From: Candidatus Parvarchaeota archaeon
Lineage (GTDB): Archaea > Nanobdellota > Nanobdellia > Parvarchaeales > Parvarchaeaceae
DNA: 42,359 nt
Assembly (NCBI GenBank): GCA_023261805.1
Contig: JAGDXV010000022.1
Location: 1 to 42,359 of the forward strand
Reading direction: 5' to 3'
This document shows positions 26,774 through 35,193 of the stretch, one piece after another; within the stretch, counting starts at the first letter, position 1; each line of letters begins with the position of its first letter. A program made the position numbers and the translations under genes. Below the pieces are notes generated by a model. It ran no database searches. It saw only the letters and a program-made list of their open reading frames with translations, and had not been told where the DNA came from.

Positions 26774-27165
26774 AATCTCATTCATTCAGTGAACATTGGA
26801 ACTCGAGTAAAAATCCGTCAAAGCAGAGGAGATACAGGAAGAACGCCCCATTGCATATAAAGCACAGGTTGCTTTCAGCTCATCTCTCAAAAGAGTTGAG
26901 GAATACTTACAAGATAAGGTCTTTTCCTTTGAGAACAGGGGACACTGTGATGATAATGCGCGGAAAGTTCAAGGGAATGGAGGGAAAGGTTGAGAAAATA
27001 TATATGAAACAGTTAAAAGTTTCCGTGGATACAGCAAAGATAACAACAAAGAAAGGCACGAAAGTACCGCTGAAGATAAGGCCTTCGGCACTGCTGATAA
27101 AGGAATTGAATCTTTCGGACAACAGGAGGGCTAAGGCACTGGAGAAATATGGCAAGGCACGGTGA
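26770..27165 (+). CDS. rpl24: ribosomal protein uL24
   Basis: The archaeal-type N-terminus (KNPSKQRRYRKNAPLHIKH) precedes a KOW domain, RTGDTVMIMRGKFKGMEGKV (about residues 56-75). 131 residues, normal for archaea. It initiates large-subunit assembly near the exit tunnel. It overlaps eS4 by 17 bases. Confidence 0.96.
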   Translation: MKSHSFSEHWNSSKNPSKQRRYRKNAPLHIKHRLLSAHLSKELRNTYKIRSFPLRTGDTVMIMRGKFKGMEGKVEKIYMKQLKVSVDTAKITTKKGTKVPLKIRPSALLIKELNLSDNRRAKALEKYGKAR

Positions 27166-27805
27166 GTCGAAGCATTTTAAGCGATCAGTTGTGACAGGAG
27201 CAGTGAGCATACCGAGAAAAAGGTATAAGTATTATGTTAGGAATCTTCCGGGCAAACACGAGAACCAGTATGCGATCGCCCTTTTGGGTGTCATCAGGGA
27301 TGTTGGGAAATTCGCGCTTAATGCGAAAGAGGCAAGGTATCTGATAAATAACGGCTTCGTGAAGGTAGATGGAAAGACAGTGAGAGAGGAGCGCTACAAC
27401 CTAGGTTTCGGAGATATCCTGACGGTGAAGGAAGACAGCTTCATCCTTTGGTTTGGTCCGAGCGGTAAATTTATTCTCAAGCCTTATGACACGCCGGAAG
27501 TGAAATTAATGAAGGTTGTATCGATCTATAGTGGTAAGAAGGGAAAGAAGATACTTTTCACAAATGATGGGAGAAACATAATTTATGATGGAAGTATCAA
27601 GGCTGGTGATTCGATAAAGTACAATCTTAAGGAGAAAAAGGTCGTAGAGATCATACCTTTTGAGCAGGGGAGGGAGGCTGTGATATACCGCGGTAAGAAT
27701 CTCGGGAAATCTGGAAAAATAGAGGAGATCGTAGGCGACAATTCCCTTCTCTCTATCAATGGCGAGAAATTAACCGCACTTTCAGATGCATGCATGGTGT
27801 TATGA
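27149..27805 (+). CDS. rps4e: ribosomal protein eS4
   Basis: The archaeal/eukaryotic-only small-subunit protein. ARHGESKHFKRSVV start, then an S4-like RNA-binding part (RYLINNGFVKVDGKTVREERY) and a C-terminal KOW-like segment (REAVIYRGKNLGKSGKIEEI). 218 residues, slightly short of the usual 235-245. It overlaps uL24 at the start and uL5 at the end. Confidence 0.96.
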   Translation: MARHGESKHFKRSVVTGAVSIPRKRYKYYVRNLPGKHENQYAIALLGVIRDVGKFALNAKEARYLINNGFVKVDGKTVREERYNLGFGDILTVKEDSFILWFGPSGKFILKPYDTPEVKLMKVVSIYSGKKGKKILFTNDGRNIIYDGSIKAGDSIKYNLKEKKVVEIIPFEQGREAVIYRGKNLGKSGKIEEIVGDNSLLSINGEKLTALSDACMVL

Positions 27806-28314
27806 ACATGGAAAATAAAATGAGGAACATCTCTGTTGAGAAGATTACGTTGAATGTCGGTGTTGGAGAGCCTGGGGAGAAGCTTGAAAGGGTCGTAACA
27901 TTGTTGAAGAACATCACTGGAAGCCAGCCGGTCAAAACCAAGGCGAAGAAAAGGATACCGGAGTGGGGATTGAGACCAGGTCTGGAGGTTGGCGTCAAAG
28001 TTACTCTGAGGGGAAAGAAAGCTGAAGAAATGCTTCAGAGGCTTTTCAAAGCCGTTGAGAACAAGATACCTGGCAATAAATTTGATGAACAGGGGAACTT
28101 TTCCTTCGGCGTGCCTGAATATGTTTATATTCCCGGCGTAAAATATGATTACACTGTCGGGATAATCGGCCTGTCTGTTGCAGTGACCCTCAAAAGACCG
28201 GGCTTCAGCATCTCAAAGCAGAGACAGAGAAGAAGCATCGGGAAAAAGCACATGATAACAAAGCAGGAGGCCATGGATTTTGTGAGGGAAAGATACAAGG
28301 TGGATGTCGTCTGA
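27802..28314 (+). CDS. rpl5: ribosomal protein uL5
   Basis: 5S rRNA-binding protein of the large-subunit central protuberance. Visible: ISVEKITLNVGVGEPGEKL, KTKAKKRIPEWGLRPGLEVG-KVTLRG, FGVPEYVYIPGVKYDY and KRPGFSISKQRQRRSIGKKH. I chose the ATG at 27802, which overlaps the eS4 stop as ATGA. An ATG four codons upstream at 27790 is in frame but less likely. Confidence 0.95.
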   Translation: MNMENKMRNISVEKITLNVGVGEPGEKLERVVTLLKNITGSQPVKTKAKKRIPEWGLRPGLEVGVKVTLRGKKAEEMLQRLFKAVENKIPGNKFDEQGNFSFGVPEYVYIPGVKYDYTVGIIGLSVAVTLKRPGFSISKQRQRRSIGKKHMITKQEAMDFVRERYKVDVV

Positions 28315-28315
28315 T

Positions 28316-28552
28316 ATGGAAAGTGCGTATGAAAGAATATTGAGAACATTAGAGAAGAAACCTGCGAAGAAGGCGAGGTTCATCAGATTCAACAGCAGGA
28401 AACAGAGGAAATATGGTATCGCTACGCACAGATGCGTAAGATGTGGAAGATTTGAGGCTCACATCAGCGTTCATGGACTTAATTACTGCAGGGAATGCTT
28501 CAGAGAGGTTTCAAAGGACCTCGGTTTCAAAAAATACGGGAAGGAGGTATGA
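28316..28552 (+). CDS. rps14: ribosomal protein uS14, zinc-binding form
   Basis: Small-subunit protein with CVRCGRF and YCRECF, a four-cysteine zinc site, flanked by FIRFNSRKQRKYGIATHR. I chose the ATG at 28316: AAGGTGG at 28298-28304 sits 11 bases upstream and the ATG follows the uL5 stop. An in-frame ATG at 28304 would overlap uL5. Its end overlaps uS8 by 4 bases. Confidence 0.93.
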   Translation: MESAYERILRTLEKKPAKKARFIRFNSRKQRKYGIATHRCVRCGRFEAHISVHGLNYCRECFREVSKDLGFKKYGKEV

Positions 28553-28935
28553 CAGATACATTATCTGATGCAATAAACACGATAAAGATCGCGAGGAAGA
28601 CGGGAAAGGCAGTCTGCGTTCTGAAGCCGTTTTCTAAGCTGCTTGTTAACGTCCTGGGAATACTTCAGAAAAACGGTTACATAGAAAAATATGAAATGAT
28701 CTCGGATTCAAGGGGAGGCTTTATAAGGGTGACATTGAACGATTCGCTGAATGAATGCAAAACAATCAAACCGCGCATATCTGTGCGTTTCGAGGACCTT
28801 CAGCGTTACGAGAAGAGATTCCTTCCCGCCCTGAATTTCGGTTTGCTCATCCTTTCCACGAGCAGCGGCGTGATGACAAACATCGACGCAAGAAATAATC
28901 ATGTCGGTGGGAGGCTTTTACTATATGTCTATTAA
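28549..28935 (+). CDS. rps8: ribosomal protein uS8
   Basis: Binds 16S rRNA helix 21 in the platform. DTLSDAINTIKIARKTGKAV start, FSKLLVNVLGILQKNGYI, and the C-terminal LPALNFGLLILSTSSGVMT-x-NIDARN with GGRLLLYVY. The start is the ATG at 28549, overlapping the uS14 stop as ATGA, with AGGAGGT just before it (28541-28547). An in-frame ATG at 28495 would add 18 residues not seen in the family. Confidence 0.95.
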   Translation: MTDTLSDAINTIKIARKTGKAVCVLKPFSKLLVNVLGILQKNGYIEKYEMISDSRGGFIRVTLNDSLNECKTIKPRISVRFEDLQRYEKRFLPALNFGLLILSTSSGVMTNIDARNNHVGGRLLLYVY

Positions 28936-29449
28936 GTTCAATGTACTAGTACCGGAGAATGTAGATTTGAGAATAGATGGGAAGAAAATCTATGTCAAAT
29001 CAGAGAAGGGAGAATTATCTACGGACATACGTTATTCTTTCTTGAATGTCACAAAGGATGGCAAGCTTCTTCGTATAACAGCGCAGAAGGATAACGATTT
29101 TCAAAAAGCTATAGCCGGCACGCTGGCGGCAAGTGTGAGGAACATGATTAAGGGCGTGACGGAGGGATACACAGCGACCTTGGAGCTGGTTTACTCACAC
29201 TTTCCTGCCTCTCTGAAGCTTGATGGGAAGAAGCTTCTGGTCGAAAATTTTGTTGGTGAGAGAAAAAGCAGAGAAATCTTGATACCAGACGGTGTTGATA
29301 TCAAAGTCCATGGTACACAGATCACTCTCTCAGGTATAGATAAATATCTCGTTGGTCAAACCGCTGGAAGCATAGAGGCAGCAACAAAGTTGAAGGCAAA
29401 GGATAGGAGGGTATTTAAGGACGGGATATATATAACGAAGAAGCCCTGA
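28925..29449 (+). CDS. rpl6: ribosomal protein uL6
   Basis: Large-subunit protein near the GTPase centre, with two uL6 repeats. VDLRIDGKKIYVKSEKGEL in the first, and HFPASLKLDGKKLLVENFVGER, IEAATKLKAKDRRVFKDGIYI in the second. GGGAGG at 28909-28914 gives a ribosome binding site for the ATG at 28925. An upstream in-frame ATG at 28901 is less likely. It overlaps uS8 by 11 bases. Confidence 0.95.
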   Translation: MSIKFNVLVPENVDLRIDGKKIYVKSEKGELSTDIRYSFLNVTKDGKLLRITAQKDNDFQKAIAGTLAASVRNMIKGVTEGYTATLELVYSHFPASLKLDGKKLLVENFVGERKSREILIPDGVDIKVHGTQITLSGIDKYLVGQTAGSIEAATKLKAKDRRVFKDGIYITKKP

Positions 29450-29455
29450 AAAAAT

Positions 29456-29803
29456 ATGGAATTCACAAAACACGATGCGGGAAAATTGAAGCGTGTCGGC
29501 AGCTCCTGGAGGCTACCGAGAGGAAAGAAGAACAGAGACCGGCTTCAAAGAAGGGGACACAGGAAACTACCGCAAGAGGGTTTCAGGCGTGCAAGAGAGG
29601 AGAGGGGAAAGATAAACGGAAAGGAGGTTTTTCTGCTCCATTCTCTCTCTGAGATTTCACAGTTGAATCAGGATAACATCGTCATAATTTCATCATCCGT
29701 AGGAAAAAGGAAGAGGGAAGCTCTATTGAAGGCGTGCACGGAAAAGGGGATAGAGGTATTGAACCATGGTGTCACTAAAAACACAGAGAAGGGTAGCCAG
29801 TGA
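29456..29803 (+). CDS. rpl32e: ribosomal protein eL32
   Basis: Archaeal/eukaryotic large-subunit protein. FTKHDAGKLKRVGSSWRLPRG-K followed by GFRRAREERGKINGKEVFLLHSLSE and SVGKRKREALLKACTEKGIEVLN matches eL32. 115 residues, within the normal range but on the short side. Its last 38 bases overlap the eL19 start in another frame. Confidence 0.93.
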   Translation: MEFTKHDAGKLKRVGSSWRLPRGKKNRDRLQRRGHRKLPQEGFRRAREERGKINGKEVFLLHSLSEISQLNQDNIVIISSSVGKRKREALLKACTEKGIEVLNHGVTKNTEKGSQ

Positions 29804-30209
29804 AATACTGGGTGTTGGGGAGAAGAGGATCAAGATGGATCCATCGAAGATGAAGGAGATAAAGGAAGCGATAACAAGGGAAGACATCAAGAAGCTGATA
29901 GATCAGGGTGTGATCTCCGTCAGACCGATCGTCGGTCAGTCAAGAGCGAGGGCAAGGGTGCTCGCTGAAAAGAAATCAAGAGGACATAGGAAGGGCAGGG
30001 GAAGCAGAAAGGGAAAGCTTTCAGCGAGGGAGGCGACGGACTGGAGGCTTAAGATAAGAGCACTCAGGAGGGAGCTTAAGAAGCAGCTGAGTGCAGGAAA
30101 TATAAGTAAAGCGGAATATAGACTGCTTTACAGACGCGCAAAGGGAGGGGCATTTCACAGTGTTTCCCACCTTAGATACATGATAAGCGCGGAGCGGAAG
30201 AACCAATGA
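29766..30209 (+). CDS. rpl19e: ribosomal protein eL19
   Basis: LKTQRRVASEILGVGEKRI at the start and SRARARVLAEKKSRGHRKGRGSRKG are diagnostic of eL19. The C-terminal half is helical and basic (RRELKKQLSAGNISKAEYRLLYRRAKGGAFHS). The family start (M-x-LKTQRR) confirms the ATG at 29766, so the 38-base overlap with eL32 is real. Its stop overlaps uL18 as ATGA. Confidence 0.96.
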   Translation: MVSLKTQRRVASEILGVGEKRIKMDPSKMKEIKEAITREDIKKLIDQGVISVRPIVGQSRARARVLAEKKSRGHRKGRGSRKGKLSAREATDWRLKIRALRRELKKQLSAGNISKAEYRLLYRRAKGGAFHSVSHLRYMISAERKNQ

Positions 30210-30721
30210 AAAAGAGAGCTGTTAAAACTGATTATAGGAGAAGGATGAAACTTTTGAAGTCCGGTTTACCAAGACTTGTCATCAGAAAGACGAACCGCTA
30301 CATAATAGGGATGATCGTTGAGTATTCTCCATCCGGAGACAGGACGAGTAAACTGATCACGAGCAAATCATTGAAGAAATACGGTTGGGAGCTTGGTCTT
30401 AAGAATACGCCTGCTGCCTATTTGACTGGCTTTCTGATCGGAAAGACAGGAGGGGTCAAGGAAGCCATCGTTGACAAGGGGAGACATACAATGAGCAAAG
30501 GAAGTTTCATACGTTATTTCATAAAAGGCGCGCTGGATGCAGGGATGGATCTTCATGTAAAGGAAATGGATATCGACAAGGAGAGAATGGTCGGAAAACA
30601 TATTTTAGATTATTATTCAAAGGACTCATCAAAGTTTTCAGAGCTCGGTGATAAGATTAAACTTATAACTGATGAGTTCAATAAGGTGATTGAGAAAATA
30701 AATCAGGAAAATGGAAGATGA
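30206..30721 (+). CDS. rpl18: ribosomal protein uL18
   Basis: 5S rRNA-binding protein. TDYRRRMKLLKSGLPRLVIRKTNR is the family start, followed by KYGWELGLKNTPAAYLTGFLIG and a FIKGALDAGMDL block. 171 residues, somewhat shorter than the usual 190-200 of archaeal forms. It overlaps eL19 by 4 bases and uS5 by 11 bases. Confidence 0.95.
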   Translation: MKKRAVKTDYRRRMKLLKSGLPRLVIRKTNRYIIGMIVEYSPSGDRTSKLITSKSLKKYGWELGLKNTPAAYLTGFLIGKTGGVKEAIVDKGRHTMSKGSFIRYFIKGALDAGMDLHVKEMDIDKERMVGKHILDYYSKDSSKFSELGDKIKLITDEFNKVIEKINQENGR

Positions 30722-31427
30722 GGTTGAAGAGAAGCAAGAGATAGAAGAGGAGAAGCAGCAGAAGTCGTACAACTTCAAGACGGAACTTGGAAAAAAAGTC
30801 CTGTCTGGAGAAATAAAGAACATCGATGAAATACTCGACAGCAATCTAAAAATACTTGAGGAGGGCATCGTTGACTATCTTCTTCCTGATCTTGAAATAG
30901 AATATCTTTACATCGGCCAGTCAAGGGGAAAGCTTGGTGGAGGAAAGAGAAGGATCGTGAAGAACACACAGAAGGTTACCGCCGAGGGAAAGAGGCAGAG
31001 GTTCTCCGCTGTCGCCGTTGTAGGGGATAAGAAAGGCCATCTTGGGATAGGCAGAGGAAGCGGGCTAGAGTCGGTGATAGCAAAGGAAAAGGCCGTAAAA
31101 AATGCAAAATTGAACATCACGAAGGTGCTTCTGGGCTGCGGTAGCTCCGAGTGTGCCTGCAGGGAGAAGCATTCTATTCCATTCGTCACCACGGGGAGAA
31201 GTGGCTCAGTGAGGGTGACGTTGATTCCAGCTCCAAAAGGTGTCGGTGCTTGCACGGCAGATGATATCAAGACGATAATACGTCTCGCCGGGATAAAGGA
31301 TGTTTGGTCGAAGGTCATAGGTCAGACAGGTACAAGGGTCAATCTCGGTTATGCGACCTTCGATGCGCTGAGGAAATTAAATCTTTTCAGGTACAATGAT
31401 AAAAACAAGGAAGAGTTGGGTATCTGA
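30711..31427 (+). CDS. rps5: ribosomal protein uS5
   Basis: Decoding-fidelity protein of the small subunit. An acidic, Glu/Lys-rich N-terminal extension (about 30 residues) precedes the double-stranded RNA-binding domain: KVTAEGKRQRFSAVAVVGDKKGHLGIGRG, then SIPFVTTGRSGSVRVTLIPAPKG and a LGYATFDALRKLN end. Cys residues in CGSSECACREKHS follow the archaeal/eukaryotic S2 form. 238 residues. Confidence 0.96.
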   Translation: MEDEVEEKQEIEEEKQQKSYNFKTELGKKVLSGEIKNIDEILDSNLKILEEGIVDYLLPDLEIEYLYIGQSRGKLGGGKRRIVKNTQKVTAEGKRQRFSAVAVVGDKKGHLGIGRGSGLESVIAKEKAVKNAKLNITKVLLGCGSSECACREKHSIPFVTTGRSGSVRVTLIPAPKGVGACTADDIKTIIRLAGIKDVWSKVIGQTGTRVNLGYATFDALRKLNLFRYNDKNKEELGI

Positions 31428-31432
31428 TTCAC

Positions 31433-31858
31433 ATGGAAAAGCTTTGTGTGATAAAAATAAGGTCGGATATAAGGGCAAATGGTAAGCAGAAGGAGATTTT
31501 TTCGATCCTTGATTTAAGAAAACAAAATAATTGTGCGATATTTGATAAAACAGATTCGATTTTAGGTCTATTGAAGGAAGTGGAGGGTTACGTGACGTAC
31601 GGCGAGGTCGATGCCGAGAGCCTCAAAAAGCTACTGAAAAAGAAAACAACCATAGATGAACAGAAACTGGATCAATTTGTAAAGGATTTTTTTGATTCAA
31701 AGGCCAAACTTTCCGACCTCGGGATCAGAAACAGATTTTCGCTTCATCCGCCGAGGAAAGGATTTGAGAGAAAAGGTAAGAAAGTACCGTATAAATTGGG
31801 AGGAGCTGCCGGTTATCGGGGAAAAGATATAAATGAACTTTTGTTGAGGATGATATGA
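31433..31858 (+). CDS. rpl30: ribosomal protein uL30
   Basis: CVIKIRSDIRANGKQKEIFSIL-LRKQNNCAI at the start and FSLHPPRKGFERKGKKVPYKLGGAAGYRG at the end match the long archaeal uL30. The 141 residues fit. Its end overlaps the uL15 start by 4 bases. Confidence 0.94.
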   Translation: MEKLCVIKIRSDIRANGKQKEIFSILDLRKQNNCAIFDKTDSILGLLKEVEGYVTYGEVDAESLKKLLKKKTTIDEQKLDQFVKDFFDSKAKLSDLGIRNRFSLHPPRKGFERKGKKVPYKLGGAAGYRGKDINELLLRMI

Positions 31859-32262
31859 AACACAAGAAACTTAGAGGAAGCAACACCGCTGGAAGAGGGG
31901 CAGGAGATAGATCCCGCAGCGGAGCTGGGAGAAGGGGAGGAAGAGGAAAAGCTGGCGGGGGAAAGAGAGGACAGCAGAAGCTGATGTCTTTCCATGAGAA
32001 TAGGCATGCTCCGGAGGAAAGGCACATTAAAAAGATTCCCCTTAATTTGAATCGTATTCAATTTATTATCGAAAAGCTGAAAAAGGATGGAAAGCTGGTA
32101 TACGATGGTGATAGGATCGTACTTCACCTAGACGAGCTCGGTTTTTCAAAAGTCTGTGGCGGTTTCAAGGGCGAAAAGATGAAGCTTGTCGTTTACGGCA
32201 AGGCATCTGCCAAAGCGGAGGAGGACATAAAGGCGGGCGGTGGTGAAGTTAGATATGAATGA
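31855..32262 (+). CDS. rpl15: ribosomal protein uL15
   Basis: A Gly/Arg/Lys-rich N-terminal loop (GRGAGDRSRSGAGRRGGRGKAGGGKRGQQK, cited in part) is followed by a globular C-terminus ending KLVVYGKASAKAEEDIKAGGGE. This fits uL15. It overlaps the secY start by 8 bases, the usual coupling of the last ribosomal gene with the translocon. Confidence 0.95.
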   Translation: MKHKKLRGSNTAGRGAGDRSRSGAGRRGGRGKAGGGKRGQQKLMSFHENRHAPEERHIKKIPLNLNRIQFIIEKLKKDGKLVYDGDRIVLHLDELGFSKVCGGFKGEKMKLVVYGKASAKAEEDIKAGGGEVRYE

Positions 32263-33652
32263 GAAGATCAAAAATTTTCTCTCAAATTTGCCATCCGTTC
32301 CAGTTCCAGAGGAGAAGCTTTCACTCAAAACTAAATTTATCTGGACAGGCATCATCCTTCTTCTTTTCATAATCATGTCCTTCACCCCTCTTTACGGGGT
32401 CAGTAGCGCATACAGTTTGAACTTTGAGATACTTCAGGTTCTTCTTGCTTCTCACTTCGGTTCACTTCTTTCCTTAGGTATAGGTCCGATAGTTAGCGCA
32501 AGCATAATAATACAAATGCTGCAGGGGACAGACATCATACACATAGATACCTCAACGAGGGACGGAAGGGTCCTTTTTCAGGGTCTGCAGAAGATATCTG
32601 CGATCATATTTGTTATAATAGAGAATGCGGTCTATGTTTTCAGTGGCGCACTCTCCCCTGCCGGTCCAGGCCTATTTTACCCGCTGGTGATGTTCGTTCA
32701 GCTTGTGATAGCTGGCTTTATCCTTGTACTGATGGATGAAGTTGTAAGCAAGTGGGGAATCGGTTCAGGTATAAGTCTCTTCATATTGGCTGGAATCTCC
32801 CTTCAGCTCATCAATACGACCTTCAATCCATTCATCTCACCGCAAGGTGCGATACCGGCGATCATATCTTCATTGTCAACAGGTGCACCGTTGAGCGCAT
32901 TGTTCCCTGTTATAACGATAATATCGACGATAGCGTTGTTCGCGGTTTCAATATGGCTTCAGGGTGTCAAGGTAGAACTTCCTCTCGCCTTCGGTAGGCT
33001 TAGAGGCTATGCGATAAGATGGCCGGTTGCGCTTTTTTACACAAGTATAATACCGATAGTGCTGATCGTTTCGATCGTCGCGGGTATCCAGTTTTTCGGT
33101 TTGGAGCTGTTCCATTCAGGAATAACGATACTTGGAACATATACACAAGAATCAACGATATTCGGCGTTCAAGAGGTTCCGGTGAGTGGAATAGCCGCGT
33201 TGTTGTCACCTCCAACTATACAACAATTGTATGTTAGTTATACCACCACGGGCATAACCCTTCTGCAGATCGAATCCATGATAGTCTATACCCTCGTTCT
33301 GGTGATAGGTGCTGCTATTTTTTCATATCTCTGGATGTTTCTTGGAGGGCAGGATCCAAAATCCGTCGCTACACAACTGATAGAATCCGGTCTTTCGATG
33401 CCTGGTTTCAGGAGGGATGAAAGGGTCTTGACGGAGGTTCTGAAGCGTTATATTATTCCTCTCGCTGTGATAGGCGGTGCGCTGACGGGTCTTATAGCGG
33501 CACTGGCAACGTTCCTTGATACGCTCACCGCGGGGATAGGTATATTACTTATAGTCATGATAATATATCAGTTCTATACATCTTTGATGAGCGAGAACAG
33601 GGAGGAATTCGAACCGATCAAGGACAAATTGGTCGGAGAATCTGAAGAATAA
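32255..33652 (+). CDS. secY: preprotein translocase subunit SecY
   Basis: Channel subunit of the Sec translocon. I see about ten hydrophobic helices, GVSSAYSLNFEILQ (plug region), GIGPIVSASIIIQMLQG after it, DEVVSKWGIGSGISLFI, and LAFGRLRGYAIRWPV in the cytoplasmic loop. The end has the KRYIIPLAVIGGALTGLIAALA helix. 466 residues from the ATG at 32255, which overlaps uL15 by 8 bases; a GTG at 32240 is an alternative. It is followed after 2 bases by the DUF106 insertase. Confidence 0.97.
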   Translation: MNEKIKNFLSNLPSVPVPEEKLSLKTKFIWTGIILLLFIIMSFTPLYGVSSAYSLNFEILQVLLASHFGSLLSLGIGPIVSASIIIQMLQGTDIIHIDTSTRDGRVLFQGLQKISAIIFVIIENAVYVFSGALSPAGPGLFYPLVMFVQLVIAGFILVLMDEVVSKWGIGSGISLFILAGISLQLINTTFNPFISPQGAIPAIISSLSTGAPLSALFPVITIISTIALFAVSIWLQGVKVELPLAFGRLRGYAIRWPVALFYTSIIPIVLIVSIVAGIQFFGLELFHSGITILGTYTQESTIFGVQEVPVSGIAALLSPPTIQQLYVSYTTTGITLLQIESMIVYTLVLVIGAAIFSYLWMFLGGQDPKSVATQLIESGLSMPGFRRDERVLTEVLKRYIIPLAVIGGALTGLIAALATFLDTLTAGIGILLIVMIIYQFYTSLMSENREEFEPIKDKLVGESEE

Positions 33653-33654
33653 AT

Positions 33655-34362
33655 ATGATTTGGGAAGCTTGGCTTGTTGTGATCCTAGGGGTGATCGTCG
33701 GTGTTTCCGGGCAGATCGCATATCTTTTGATCGTCGACCATGAGAAGGTAAGGGCAAGCAAATCAAGGATAAAAGAGCTTCAAACGAAGATAAAAGCGAC
33801 CCCGCCGACAGATCCTTCCTTCAAGTCATTGCAGACGGAACTTCTTTCAGAGAATGCGAAGATAATGAAGCAGACAATGAAACCAACTTATGTGACCTTC
33901 ATCCCTTTTCTTATAATATTTGTTTTGGTTGAGATGTATCTAAGTGCTGTTCCGATCACCATCGGCGTTCCAATTTCTGCTCAGATCATTGGGAATTTCA
34001 CAGGCAATATAACCTCAACCTGTCTCATGATCAACGGGGAGTTGACTAGGTCGCTTTCTGTCGTCAATGGGATGGCATTCAATGCGACTGTATTGAAAGA
34101 CAACTGCACCCTCTTTTTTATAAGCAATCATGCCAAAAGCAATGTGAGCCTTTCAGGCCTTGTCGGATCGGTACAGAAGAAGGTCTTTTCAGTGAACGGT
34201 GTGAAATTGGCTTTTACCCCCAATGACCTGATCGTAGCATCCTTTTACCTTCCACCTTTCGGAACGATCTATATAAACTGGTTCTGGGCTTACCTTATTT
34301 TCTCTCTCATCTCTGGATTGGGCTTGAACAGGGTCTTCATCCACTACAAGCTTGTGGCTTAG
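33655..34362 (+). CDS. EMC3/TMCO1-family YidC-like insertase (DUF106)
   Basis: Archaeal member of the Oxa1 superfamily that helps membrane-protein insertion, found beside secY in many archaea. Three helices: about 5-27, 80-102 and 207-228. A charged coiled coil (about 30-65) follows the first. The distinctive feature is a roughly 100-residue stretch between helices 2 and 3 with five N-x-S/T sequons (NFT, NIT, NAT, NCT, NVS) and two Cys. In DUF106 relatives I know, this link is short. The gene begins 2 bases after the secY stop. Family assignment comes from topology and place; the conserved core is weakly visible. Confidence 0.85.
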   Translation: MIWEAWLVVILGVIVGVSGQIAYLLIVDHEKVRASKSRIKELQTKIKATPPTDPSFKSLQTELLSENAKIMKQTMKPTYVTFIPFLIIFVLVEMYLSAVPITIGVPISAQIIGNFTGNITSTCLMINGELTRSLSVVNGMAFNATVLKDNCTLFFISNHAKSNVSLSGLVGSVQKKVFSVNGVKLAFTPNDLIVASFYLPPFGTIYINWFWAYLIFSLISGLGLNRVFIHYKLVA

Positions 34363-34378
34363 GAATTCTGAGGGTCAT

Positions 34379-34461
34379 CGCTGGGTACAGGATTCGAACC
34401 TGTGCATCCTTACGGAAACTGGCTCTCAAGGCCAGCGCTTTAACCACTCAGCCAACCCAGC
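34379..34461 (-). tRNA. tRNA-Ser (anticodon UGA)
   Basis: On the minus strand the acceptor GCTGGGT pairs with ACCCAGC and the discriminator is G. The anticodon stem CTGGC/GCCAG encloses CTTGAGA with anticodon TGA. A long variable arm shows class II. The T arm is ACAGG-TTCGAAT-CCTGT. No intron, no encoded CCA. It lies between convergent genes. Confidence 0.95.
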
Positions 34462-34486
34462 ATTCATTATAGAAGGCTAACATCAA

Positions 34487-34495
34487 TTTTATAGT
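34487..34495 (-). promoter_or_regulatory. TATA box of tRNA-Ser(UGA)
   Basis: CTATAAAAT on the minus strand, about 29 bases upstream of the tRNA 5' end. It overlaps the last codons of the CruF-like gene. Confidence 0.45.
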
Positions 34496-35187
34496 TTTCT
34501 TTTCCTCTTTCTTTTGTTTTTTCTTCTGTACAGGAGCACAACGATGACAATTCCAAGACCGATCATCCCTGCCACGACTATCTCCCTTACAAAGGCGATA
34601 ATCGACAGGGAGAGCACCAAGGAAACATAAGTCATCCAGCTCCCGAGATCCCTGGCATCACCCCTTTTGGTTCCGAAGGTCAAGAACAGAATAGTAAAGC
34701 TTACAAGAAACCATCCGACGAAGTTTGATAGAGGGACACCATAGTAGAAATTATCAAGTGTTGTCAGCCATATCCATGCCCTTCCGCTCAGAAGCGGATC
34801 CATCACAACATCAATAAGCATGGTGAAAACAGCTGAAAGGAAGAGGGAATTGAAGGTCATATATGACACAGCAATGAATGAAAACCACATGAAAGGTATC
34901 AGCAACGGGATCCCGAATATCTTATAACCAAGGTTAGAGGTGTAAATGTATTTTCCAAAGGGAAAGCCGTAGTGCACACCGAGGAACTCAAACGCATAGG
35001 AAAGGACCACCGCCGTCAGCAGAAATTTTGTGCTTTTTTCCAGGCCATATTTTTTGACGGAGAGAAGAAAAGCGTATGGGATCAGAAGGGTATACGCAAG
35101 AAAGGAGAAGAAGTTGTTTGGAAAAGCGGTGGCGATTATTACCACAGATATTATGAGAGAAAGCAGCCAATACTTTTGTGCATCCAT
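34489..35187 (-). CDS. CruF-like carotenoid biosynthesis membrane protein (DUF422)
   Basis: 232 residues with six to seven hydrophobic helices and a strongly basic C-terminal tail. Conserved family points: EFLGVHYGFPFGKY (about 69-82), GIPLLIPFMWF, VVMDPLLSGRAWIW and YYGVPLSNFVGWF. These match the CruF/DUF422 family, which includes the bisanhydrobacterioruberin hydratase of haloarchaea. The match is at family level only; its substrate here is unknown, and no other carotenoid gene is in the window. It follows aspS by 6 bases on the same strand, so it is probably co-transcribed. Confidence 0.82.
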   Translation of the reverse strand: MDAQKYWLLSLIISVVIIATAFPNNFFSFLAYTLLIPYAFLLSVKKYGLEKSTKFLLTAVVLSYAFEFLGVHYGFPFGKYIYTSNLGYKIFGIPLLIPFMWFSFIAVSYMTFNSLFLSAVFTMLIDVVMDPLLSGRAWIWLTTLDNFYYGVPLSNFVGWFLVSFTILFLTFGTKRGDARDLGSWMTYVSLVLSLSIIAFVREIVVAGMIGLGIVIVVLLYRRKNKRKRKRKL

Positions 35188-35193
35188 AATATT

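Noticed and set aside
32240-32262. Upstream GTG start for secY, and upstream ATGs for uL5 (27790), uS14 (28304), uS8 (28495) and uL6 (28901)
   Set aside because: They add residues not seen in the families, whereas the chosen starts show ATGA-type overlaps or Shine-Dalgarno matches.
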